Positions 1-5,416 of a stretch of 5,416 bases of DNA are shown one piece after another. A program made the translations under genes and the position numbers. Numbering within the stretch: the stretch's first letter is position 1; every line of letters begins with the position of its first letter. Location of the stretch: NCBI GenBank assembly GCA_016789785.1, contig JAEUQE010000101.1:23039-28454 (forward strand), in the 5' to 3' direction. Under the pieces are notes generated by a model. The model did no database searches, was not told the origin of the DNA, and saw only the letters and a program-made list of their open reading frames with translations. Origin of the DNA: Bryobacterales bacterium (lineage in GTDB: Bacteria; Acidobacteriota; Terriglobia; Bryobacterales; Bryobacteraceae).

Positions 1-35
1 GCCGCTGATCATCTCGGCCCGGTCCTTCGCTGTTG

Positions 36-41
36 TATAGT
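36..41 (+). promoter_or_regulatory. Possible -10 element upstream of the DUF1549/DUF1553 gene
   Basis: The hexamer TATAGT matches the sigma-70 consensus TATAAT at five of six positions and lies 18 bases before the ATG at 60. No convincing -35 box is found 16 to 18 bases further upstream, and the implied leader would be only about 12 bases. Bases 1-59 otherwise show nothing recognisable. They could include the tail of an intergenic region whose rest lies outside the window. This is a weak call from one motif. Confidence 0.2.
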
Positions 42-59
42 GAGGCAATCGGGCGAAAC

Positions 60-2588
60 ATGCGAATACTCTGGGCTGGGACCACTGCGCTGTTGACGCT
101 TCTCACCGCTGTGTCTTCCGCGGAGAAGCATGCCGCTGTCACGTTGATCGAATCGCGTTGCGCCGGGTGTCACAACTCGGCGGTCAGGCAGTCGGGTCTC
201 GATGTCACCAGCCGCGGAATGTTGCTGCGTGGCGGAGATCGTGGCCCCGCGGTGGAGCCGGGCAAGCCTGCCGGGAGCCTGCTGTACCGGGCCGTCGCGC
301 ATTTGGCTGAGCCGCACATGCCGCACAAGATGCCGAAACTCTCCGGCGCCGAAGTTCAACTGATTGAATCGTGGATCGCGAGCGGCGCGCCGATGAGCGA
401 TCGGATCGCCGTCACGCCCGCGCCGAAACAAGAACATCCCGCAACGAAGCATTGGGCCTATCAGAAGCCGCTGCGCCCGCCGGTTCCGCGCGCCGCCGAT
501 GGTTGGGCCGCGAATCCGATCGATGCTTTCATCGCCGCGCAACACAGGCAGAACGGCCTTGTACCGGTTCCCGAGGCAGATCGGCGCACACTGCTTCGGA
601 GGCTTTATCTCGATGTGGTGGGCGTGCCGCCAACGCGCGAAGAACTTGCGGGATTTCTCAGTGACTCGAAGCCCGGTGCTTGGACGCGCGCGGTGGACCG
701 CGTGCTCGCGGATGCGCGCTACGGCGAGCGTTGGGGACGGCACTGGATGGATGTTTGGCGATACAGCGACTGGTACGGCTATCGCCGCTCCAATGAGGTC
801 CGCAACAGCGCAAAACACATCTGGCGTTGGCGTGACTGGATTGTCGAGTCTCTGAATCAGGACAAGGGCTACGATCGCATGATCGCGGAGATGCTCGCGG
901 GTGATGAGATCGCGCCTGAAGATCCGCAGGTGCTGCGCGCCACGGGCTACCTTGCGCGCAGCTATTCCCGTTACGACCGTCACGGCTGGATGCAGGATGC
1001 CGTGGATCACACAGCGATGGGCTTTCTCGGCATCACGCTCAAGTGCGCACGCTGCCACGACCACAAGTACGATCCACTCTCGCAGGAGGAATACTTCCGT
1101 TTCCGCGCTTTCTTTGAGCCGTATCAGGTGCGAACGGATCGTGTCCCCGGACAACTCGACGTCGAGAAGGATGGCTTGGCCCGCATCTACGAGGAAGATC
1201 CAAAAGCGAAAACTCATCTGTTGATTCGTGGCGACGTCCAGAATCCCGATAAGGACAATCCGCTCGATGCTGCGTTGCCTTCTGTGTTTGGCAAACCGCT
1301 GCTGCGAGTGAATCCGGTTTCGCTTCCAGTTTCCAGCTACTATCCGGATGCTCGGGAATTCGTGCATGCGGACATGCTGGCGAAGGCGAGAGCCGATATC
1401 GAGAGTGCGGAGAAGGAACTGAAGGACGCCAAGGACGACTCGGCCTCACGGCTCGCGGCCAAGGCGCTCGCAGCAGCCCGAGCGCATCTTCCTGCGCTTG
1501 AAGCTCGCATTGCCGCCGATCGCGCCCGGTTCGTGGCCGGGGCTTCCGGTCCGGAGACCGACGCGCTGATCGCCGCCGCCCGCAAGGCCGAGCGTGCGGC
1601 GGGTGTGTTGAAAGCCGATGAGAATTTACTTCGCGCGCAGATGGAGTTGAGCGCCGCTCTTACCGCGCAACCTGCCAATGAGAAGCGGGTTTCGGAAGCC
1701 AAGCGCAAACTCACCGAGGCTGCCGATGCGTTGAACCTCCCGGCCGAGGGATACACGGCTATCGGCAAAACCTATCCCGAACGCAGCAGCGGGCGGCGTC
1801 TCGCGCTTGCCCAATGGATCGGCTCCCGCGACAATCCGCTGACTGCGCGAGTTGCGGTGAATCATATCTGGCTGCGGCACTTCGGCAAGGCGCTGGTGCC
1901 CACCGTGGCGGACTTTGGCGTGAACGGGAAGCCGCCTTCCCATCCCCAGTTGCTCGACTGGCTGGCGCTGGAACTCGTGGACAACGGATGGAGCATGAAG
2001 CATCTCCACCGTATGATCCTGACCAGCAGGACGTATCGCATGCAATCCACGTCAGGTGATGAGGGCCAGTCGAATGCGAAGATCGACCCCGACAATCGCT
2101 ACTTGTGGAAGATGAATCCGAGGCGCATGGAAGCCGAAGCCGTGCGCGACAGCATTCTGCATGTGGCCGGCGCGCTGGACCCCGCGCAGGGCGGACCACC
2201 AGTGGAAGGCGGCAAGGCGATGGAGTCACGGCGGCGCAGCATCTATATCGAACATACGCCCGATGTACCAGTGCTCTTTCTCAAGGCGTTCGACTCTGCG
2301 AGTCCGGCGGAATGCTACGAGCGTACCGAAAGCGTTGTGCCTCATCAGGCGCTCGCGCTCACCAACAGCCAGTTGAGCCGGGATCAGGCCGCGCAACTGG
2401 CAAAGCGTCTTGCCGATGAGGGACAGCGGCCGGAACAATTCGCCGCACTCGCGTTTGAAACAATTCTGGGGCGTCCTGCGAAGCCGGCGGAGATGTCCGC
2501 CGCGGCGAAGTTCCTGCGCAGTCCGCTGGATCAGGCGGATCTGGTGCATGTGCTGCTCAATCACAATGACTTCGTCACGATACGATAG
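60..2588 (+). CDS. Secreted DUF1549/DUF1553 protein with N-terminal cytochrome c-like (PSCyt1) domain
   Basis: Exported 842-residue protein of the planctomycete-type cytochrome family; its reaction is unknown. From the ATG at 60 there is a Sec signal peptide (residues 1-21, cleavage likely after VSSA). A PSCyt1-like domain follows, with heme c motif CAGCH at 34-38, the family pattern LLRGGDRGPAVEPGKP, and possible distal heme ligands Met87 and Met91. The family motif HWAYQ starts at 131. DUF1549 (PSCyt2) spans about 152-355 and contains a second CxxCH, CARCH at 329-333, followed by DHKYDP. A charged Ala/Glu/Lys-rich segment at about 438-559 looks helical or coiled-coil. DUF1553 (PSD1) runs from about 579 to the end, with NHIW at 601-604. 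Only five cysteines are visible: four in the CxxCH motifs plus Cys752. An in-frame TTG at 33 would add nine residues before the signal peptide and has no ribosome binding site, so I chose ATG. Length and domain order are normal for the family. The DUF1501 gene follows after 24 bases. Confidence 0.93.
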   Translation: MRILWAGTTALLTLLTAVSSAEKHAAVTLIESRCAGCHNSAVRQSGLDVTSRGMLLRGGDRGPAVEPGKPAGSLLYRAVAHLAEPHMPHKMPKLSGAEVQLIESWIASGAPMSDRIAVTPAPKQEHPATKHWAYQKPLRPPVPRAADGWAANPIDAFIAAQHRQNGLVPVPEADRRTLLRRLYLDVVGVPPTREELAGFLSDSKPGAWTRAVDRVLADARYGERWGRHWMDVWRYSDWYGYRRSNEVRNSAKHIWRWRDWIVESLNQDKGYDRMIAEMLAGDEIAPEDPQVLRATGYLARSYSRYDRHGWMQDAVDHTAMGFLGITLKCARCHDHKYDPLSQEEYFRFRAFFEPYQVRTDRVPGQLDVEKDGLARIYEEDPKAKTHLLIRGDVQNPDKDNPLDAALPSVFGKPLLRVNPVSLPVSSYYPDAREFVHADMLAKARADIESAEKELKDAKDDSASRLAAKALAAARAHLPALEARIAADRARFVAGASGPETDALIAAARKAERAAGVLKADENLLRAQMELSAALTAQPANEKRVSEAKRKLTEAADALNLPAEGYTAIGKTYPERSSGRRLALAQWIGSRDNPLTARVAVNHIWLRHFGKALVPTVADFGVNGKPPSHPQLLDWLALELVDNGWSMKHLHRMILTSRTYRMQSTSGDEGQSNAKIDPDNRYLWKMNPRRMEAEAVRDSILHVAGALDPAQGGPPVEGGKAMESRRRSIYIEHTPDVPVLFLKAFDSASPAECYERTESVVPHQALALTNSQLSRDQAAQLAKRLADEGQRPEQFAALAFETILGRPAKPAEMSAAAKFLRSPLDQADLVHVLLNHNDFVTIR

Positions 2589-2595
2589 ACCCACT

Positions 2596-2602
2596 GGGAG
2601 GG
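2596..2602 (+). promoter_or_regulatory. Ribosome binding site of the DUF1501 gene
   Basis: GGGAGGG, a strong match to the anti-Shine-Dalgarno complement, lies in the 24-base gap after the preceding stop codon and 10 bases before the ATG at 2613. It supports that start and lets the downstream gene be translated from a shared transcript. No terminator or promoter fits in the gap, so the two genes are probably cotranscribed. Confidence 0.7.
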
Positions 2603-2612
2603 CTACTGGCAA

Positions 2613-4058
2613 ATGAAACGTCGCGCATTTCTTTCCGATCTTGGCGTGGGCTTCACCGGCCTTGCTCTCGGATCCATGTTGTACCGCGACGGCATCGCGC
2701 GCGCTGCCACCGCCTCGCACCTGCCCGATGGCAAGCCCCACTTCGCGCCGAAAGCCAAGAGCGTGATCTGGCTTTTCATGATCGGCGGTGTGAGCCAGAT
2801 GGATACGTTCGATCCGAAGCCGGAACTCAATAAATACGCGGGCAAGACATTCGATGAGACTCCACATGGCGGCGCCCTCGACAATCCGCTCACCAAGAAG
2901 AACCTGCGAGAGGTGATCGCGGGTTTGCATAAGCCCCACTCGCGCATCTATCCAATGCAGACCGGCTATCGAAAGCGCGGACAAAGCGGCATTGAGGTGA
3001 GCGATTGGTTTCCGCACACGGGCGAGTGCATCGACGATATCGCTGTTGTGCGGTCGCTATGGACCACCGACAACAACCACGGCGCGCAGATGCAGTTTCA
3101 CACCGGCCGCCACGTCCTGGAAGGCCAGTTCCCGACCATCGGAGCGTGGGTCCACTATGGGCTCGGGTCGTTGAACGAGAATCTGCCGCAGTTCGTGGTG
3201 CTGGGCGATCCGATCGACAGTTGTTGTGGTGGGCTGGGCGCGCATGGAGCGAGCTATCTCGGGCCTGAGCATGGCGGCGTTCAACTTGCCGTCGATGCGG
3301 AAAACCCCTTGCCTTTCGCCAAACCCGCGGCGAATGTCACGCCTGAACAGCAGCGGCGCGAACTCGAACTGTTGCGCGAGTTCAACGGTCTTGCCGCCGC
3401 TGAGTATCCGGATGACCTCGCTTTGCGCGCGCGGATCAAAAGCTACGAGCTTGCCTTTCGCATGCAAACGGCGGTTCCCGAAGTGATGACGTTCCGTGAA
3501 GAAAGTGAGGCTACGCGCAAACTCTACGGCCTTGATCACGAAGTGACGAAACCATTCGGCGAGACATGCCTCGCCGCGCGCCGCATGGTGGAACGCGGCA
3601 CACGCTTCATTCAGGTATTTCATGGAAGCAATGGCGGAGCAGGGAAGTGGGACGGTCACTCGAAGCTGAAGAAGACGCACTCGGAGTTGTGTGCGCAGGT
3701 GGATCAGCCCATTGCGGGACTACTGCGCGACCTGAAGCAGCGTGGTCTGCTGAAGGATACGATTGTCGCGTTCGTCACGGAATTTGGCCGCACGCCGGGA
3801 GCGCAGGGTCTGGATGGCCGCGATCATCATCCCTACGGCTTCACGGTGTGGCTCGCGGGCGGAGGCATCAAAGGTGGTGTGGTCCACGGCGCAACCGATG
3901 AGATCGGGTTTCATGCAGTGGAGAATCGCCACTACGTAACCGACGTGCATGCCACCATCCTGCATCAAATGGGACTCGACCCGCGCAAGCTGGAGGTGCC
4001 TGGACGCAAGCGTCTGGATATCGACTTTGGCACGCCCATCCGCGAGATCCTCGCCTGA
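2613..4058 (+). CDS. Tat-exported DUF1501 family protein (alkaline phosphatase/sulfatase-like fold)
   Basis: A 481-residue protein of the DUF1501 family, which belongs to the alkaline phosphatase/sulfatase superfamily; its substrate is unknown. The N-terminus MKRRAFL followed by a moderately hydrophobic stretch (about 8-24) and an ARAA cleavage-like site near 29-32 is a twin-arginine signal, so the protein is probably exported folded, possibly with metal. The core begins with a hydrophobic strand and [13 protein letters not shown] (58-70), the usual DUF1501 N-terminal motif, in which Ser61, Asp64 and Asp67 are candidate active-site residues. Near the C-terminus come TEFGRTP (389-395), GRDHHP (402-407) and [13 protein letters not shown] (from 444), supplying His405, His406 and His446 as candidate metal ligands by analogy with the superfamily. 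A vicinal Cys204-Cys205 pair lies in the middle. Length is usual for the family. It follows the DUF1549/DUF1553 gene as an operon partner, an arrangement repeated many times in planctomycete and Solibacter genomes. Family assignment is firm; catalysis is inferred. Confidence 0.94.
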   Translation: MKRRAFLSDLGVGFTGLALGSMLYRDGIARAATASHLPDGKPHFAPKAKSVIWLFMIGGVSQMDTFDPKPELNKYAGKTFDETPHGGALDNPLTKKNLREVIAGLHKPHSRIYPMQTGYRKRGQSGIEVSDWFPHTGECIDDIAVVRSLWTTDNNHGAQMQFHTGRHVLEGQFPTIGAWVHYGLGSLNENLPQFVVLGDPIDSCCGGLGAHGASYLGPEHGGVQLAVDAENPLPFAKPAANVTPEQQRRELELLREFNGLAAAEYPDDLALRARIKSYELAFRMQTAVPEVMTFREESEATRKLYGLDHEVTKPFGETCLAARRMVERGTRFIQVFHGSNGGAGKWDGHSKLKKTHSELCAQVDQPIAGLLRDLKQRGLLKDTIVAFVTEFGRTPGAQGLDGRDHHPYGFTVWLAGGGIKGGVVHGATDEIGFHAVENRHYVTDVHATILHQMGLDPRKLEVPGRKRLDIDFGTPIREILA

Positions 4059-4100
4059 GCACTACGCTTTGCACATCGACGGGGATTGGGCGATGAAGAG
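4059..4100. other. Convergent intergenic gap without visible terminator
   Basis: These 42 bases separate the stop codon of the plus-strand DUF1501 gene from the stop codon of the minus-strand DUF420 gene. I see no GC-rich hairpin followed by a T run on either strand. The only self-complementarity is a 4-base ATCG/CGAT pair around a long loop, which is too weak to terminate. Termination may be Rho-dependent, or the transcripts may overlap into the opposing genes. Confidence 0.5.
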
Positions 4101-4514
4101 CTACATCCGGTACAGCATCCAATACACGATCACGCCGGTGACGCTGACGTACATCCAGATTGGCAGGGTCCAACGCGCAATCGCACGGTGATGCTTGAAT
4201 CGTGCCGCGAATGCGCGCTTCAGAGTGATCAACGCCAGCACGGGAACCGACGCCGCGAGCACGGTGTGCGTGAGGAGAATCGACAGGTACACCGTGCGAA
4301 TGGTGCCCGTCTTCTGGAACCTCACTGAACCCACCTGGAAATGATAGATGAGATAGCACGTCAGGAAGAGCGCCGACACGCCGCATGCCGCGAGCATCGC
4401 TTTGCGGTGCGCCTCCCGCTTGCCCTGCCGGATGAGCACATAGCCCAAGATCAGCAGCACGGCCGCTGTCGCATTCAGAATTGCGTTGACTGTAGGAAGA
4501 TCACGTACGTCCAT
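4101..4514 (-). CDS. DUF420 membrane protein, CtaM/YozB-like heme-copper oxidase assembly factor
   Basis: A 137-residue integral membrane protein of the DUF420 family. Characterised members (CtaM of Staphylococcus aureus, YozB of Bacillus subtilis) are needed to make functional heme A-type terminal oxidase; the same role here is inferred. Four transmembrane segments are visible at about 9-28, 40-59, 73-97 and 114-134. Family hallmarks are DLPTVNAILN near the start, YHFQVGSVRF at 57-66, the THTVLA region with His83, the KHHRAIARWTLPIW segment, and His36, His58, His83 and His109 as possible heme or metal contacts. I start at the ATG at 4514, which has GGAG (4529-4526) 11 bases upstream and fits the family's N-terminus. 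A TTG at 4550 would add 12 residues and is less likely. The start overlaps the SCO gene's stop by 14 bases, implying translational coupling. It is the last gene of the visible ctaB-SCO-DUF420 operon. Confidence 0.9.
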   Translation of the reverse strand: MDVRDLPTVNAILNATAAVLLILGYVLIRQGKREAHRKAMLAACGVSALFLTCYLIYHFQVGSVRFQKTGTIRTVYLSILLTHTVLAASVPVLALITLKRAFAARFKHHRAIARWTLPIWMYVSVTGVIVYWMLYRM

Positions 4515-5073
4515 CGCCGGACTCACTCCGTAGCCGCTCAATGTCGGCAATCAGTTTCTTGATGCTGCCGGGCTCTGAGGTGTCGTAATAAGCGCGAATC
4601 CGCGACTGGCGGTCGACCAACACGAAACGTGTGGAATGACTCAGCTCTCCATCCACGTTGCCCAGCAGGAAGACTTCACGTTTCAAGCGGTGCAAATCCG
4701 CCTGGGTTCCGGTGAGAAAGGTCCATCGCGACAAGTCGGCCTGGTGCTTCGAGGCATAGGCAGCCAATGTTTCCGGTGTATCGCGCTCCGGATCCACGGT
4801 GATGCTCACCAGTTTCACGTCTGGCGCCGTCGCCAGTTGCACCCGGCGCATCTGCGAAGTCATGCGCGGACACGGTCCCTGGCAATTCGTGAAGATGAAG
4901 TCCGCCACCCACACGTAGCCGCGAAGTTCCTTCGCACTGTCGAAGGATGCGCCGGATTGCGAAGTCAATTGAAACGTGGGAACTTCGCCGATCACGTCGA
5001 GTGGCACAACCCGCGAGCAGGCGATGGGAAGCAGAGAAGCGGCGAAAAGGGCGAGCGCGTTGCGAGAGATCAC
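4501..5073 (-). CDS. SCO1/SenC family copper chaperone
   Basis: A 190-residue thioredoxin-fold protein of the SCO1/SenC/PrrC family, which delivers copper to, or reduces the cysteines of, the CuA site of cytochrome c oxidase on the outer face of the membrane. The copper site is complete: Cys64 and Cys68 in FTNCQGPCPRM and the distal His146 in SHSTRF. Other family features are VSITVDPERDTPE (89-101) and FVLVDRQSRIRAYYD (150-164). The N-terminus is a short hydrophobic signal ending in LPIAC (Cys19), so it may be a lipoprotein, although Pro at -3 is unusual in a lipobox; otherwise it is an uncleaved membrane anchor. The start is GTG, overlapping the ctaB TGA by four bases (GTGA). No clear Shine-Dalgarno sequence is present, so translation probably depends on coupling. 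Its 3' end overlaps the DUF420 gene. Neighbours strongly support an oxidase-assembly role. Confidence 0.94.
   Translation of the reverse strand: MISRNALALFAASLLPIACSRVVPLDVIGEVPTFQLTSQSGASFDSAKELRGYVWVADFIFTNCQGPCPRMTSQMRRVQLATAPDVKLVSITVDPERDTPETLAAYASKHQADLSRWTFLTGTQADLHRLKREVFLLGNVDGELSHSTRFVLVDRQSRIRAYYDTSEPGSIKKLIADIERLRSESGDGRT
4522..4529 (-). promoter_or_regulatory. Ribosome binding site of the DUF420 gene, inside the SCO gene
   Basis: On the minus strand GGAGTGAG lies within the last codons of the SCO gene, 7 to 11 bases before the ATG at 4514. It favours that ATG over the upstream in-frame TTG (4550) and GTG (4526), the latter sitting within the motif itself. Confidence 0.5.
5070..5073 (-). 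other. Four-base GTGA stop/start overlap between ctaB and the SCO gene
   Basis: On the minus strand the bases GTGA serve as the SCO start (GTG) and the ctaB stop (TGA). This geometry usually means translational coupling by terminating ribosomes. Here it also decides the SCO start, because no good Shine-Dalgarno sequence lies just upstream and the hydrophobic signal begins immediately after this codon. Confidence 0.75.
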
Positions 5074-5416
5074 ACGCCCGGACGGTCCAGCACCATGAGA
5101 CCGTAAAGCACCGGCAGGTAAATTACAGACGCGAGCAGCACGCCCCGTGCGCGAATCAACGTCCGCTCACGAGCCACTTTCCAACCCGCGTAGAAGAAGC
5201 CAATTCCCAACACGACCGCGCCGATCGCATAGAGATTGCCAGTCATCGAAAGATACGTTGGCGCGAGGCTGATCGGAATCAGGATGGTGGACGCGATCAG
5301 GATCTGCCGGGCGGTTGCGGCGCCGTCAGGCTCGATCACGGGCAGCATCTTGATTTCGGCGCGCGCGTAGTCCTCGCGATACATCCATGCGATGGCGTAG
5401 AAATGCGGGAACTGCC
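5070..5416 (-). CDS. ctaB: Protoheme IX farnesyltransferase (heme O synthase), C-terminal part only
   Basis: The gene runs off the right edge; the 114 C-terminal residues are visible. The enzyme, a UbiA-superfamily integral membrane prenyltransferase, transfers a farnesyl group to heme B to make heme O, the precursor of heme A in cytochrome oxidases. Reading from the edge, QFPHFYAIAW continues in frame into MYREDYARAEIKMLPV, the signature of the CtaB/CyoE family near its second half. The ATG at 5384 is therefore an internal methionine, not the start. Three hydrophobic segments follow (ILIASTILIPISLAPTYLS, then LYAIGAVVLGIGFFYAG, then VLLASVIYLPVLYGLMVL), matching the final helices of the family, which has about 290-310 residues in total. 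The stop overlaps the SCO start by four bases, so the two are in one operon. The alternative symbol is cyoE; ctaB fits the SCO neighbour better. Confidence 0.93.
   Translation of the reverse strand, partial: QFPHFYAIAWMYREDYARAEIKMLPVIEPDGAATARQILIASTILIPISLAPTYLSMTGNLYAIGAVVLGIGFFYAGWKVARERTLIRARGVLLASVIYLPVLYGLMVLDRPGV

Noticed and set aside
33..59. TTG at 33 as the start of the DUF1549/DUF1553 gene
   Set aside because: It would place nine polar residues before the signal peptide and has no ribosome binding site; ATG at 60 begins directly with the signal peptide.
9..1367. A 452-codon open frame on the minus strand, antisense to the DUF1549/DUF1553 gene
   Set aside because: It lies opposite a clearly recognisable gene. 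Its translation is rich in Arg, His and Ala with no family motif, as expected for a frame shadow in GC-rich coding DNA.
2226..3017. A 263-codon minus-strand frame spanning the junction of the two plus-strand genes
   Set aside because: It covers conserved parts of both real genes and the ribosome binding site, has no recognisable domain, and looks like a shadow of plus-strand codon bias.
3057..3680. A 207-codon minus-strand frame inside the DUF1501 gene
   Set aside because: It has no recognisable motif and is fully antisense to a conserved gene; the plus-strand frame carries all the family signatures.
3868..4386. A 172-codon minus-strand frame crossing the convergent gap
   Set aside because: It overlaps the DUF420 gene and the end of the DUF1501 gene, both confidently recognised in other frames, and its Arg/His-rich composition is shadow-like.
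4636..5106. A 156-codon plus-strand frame opposite the SCO gene
   Set aside because: It is antisense to a complete SCO protein with an intact copper site and shows no family similarity of its own.
5070..5384. The possibility that a separate 104-residue membrane protein starts at the ATG at 5384
   Set aside because: The frame continues without a stop to the window edge and the upstream residues QFPHFYAIAW match the CtaB signature, so this is the C-terminus of a longer gene.

Overview
The window is a GC-rich, densely coding bacterial fragment with five protein genes and no RNA genes, mobile elements, long repeats or CRISPR arrays that I can see. The left three quarters carry two co-directional plus-strand genes for large exported proteins of the families common in Planctomycetota, Verrucomicrobiota and the Solibacter/Bryobacter branch of Acidobacteriota: a DUF1549/DUF1553 protein with a cytochrome c-like domain, then a DUF1501 protein. 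The right quarter carries three minus-strand genes for heme-copper oxidase assembly. Both halves together fit Acidobacteriota (Solibacter/Bryobacter-like) best. That placement is an inference from family content only.

Layout: 1-59 is a short leader with at most a weak promoter. 60-2588 encodes an 842-residue Sec-exported protein with a PSCyt1-type heme c domain, DUF1549 with a second CxxCH motif, an Ala/Glu/Lys-rich helical segment and DUF1553. After 24 bases with a purine-rich ribosome binding site, 2613-4058 encodes a 481-residue Tat-exported DUF1501 protein with an alkaline phosphatase/sulfatase-like fold. These two form an operon-like pair whose biochemical role is not established. A 42-base gap separates them from the convergent minus-strand genes.

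Read on the minus strand, the right-hand genes run: the C-terminal 114 residues of protoheme IX farnesyltransferase (ctaB/cyoE, cut by the window edge), an SCO1/SenC copper-delivery protein whose GTG start overlaps the ctaB stop by 4 bases, and a four-helix DUF420 (CtaM/YozB-like) membrane protein overlapping the SCO stop by 14 bases. The tight overlaps imply one translationally coupled operon. It would make heme O, load copper into the oxidase and assist oxidase maturation; the oxidase structural genes presumably lie outside the window.

Nothing here is clearly a new system. The least understood part is the DUF1549/DUF1553-DUF1501 pair: a putative multi-heme secreted protein coupled to a Tat-exported phosphatase-fold protein.
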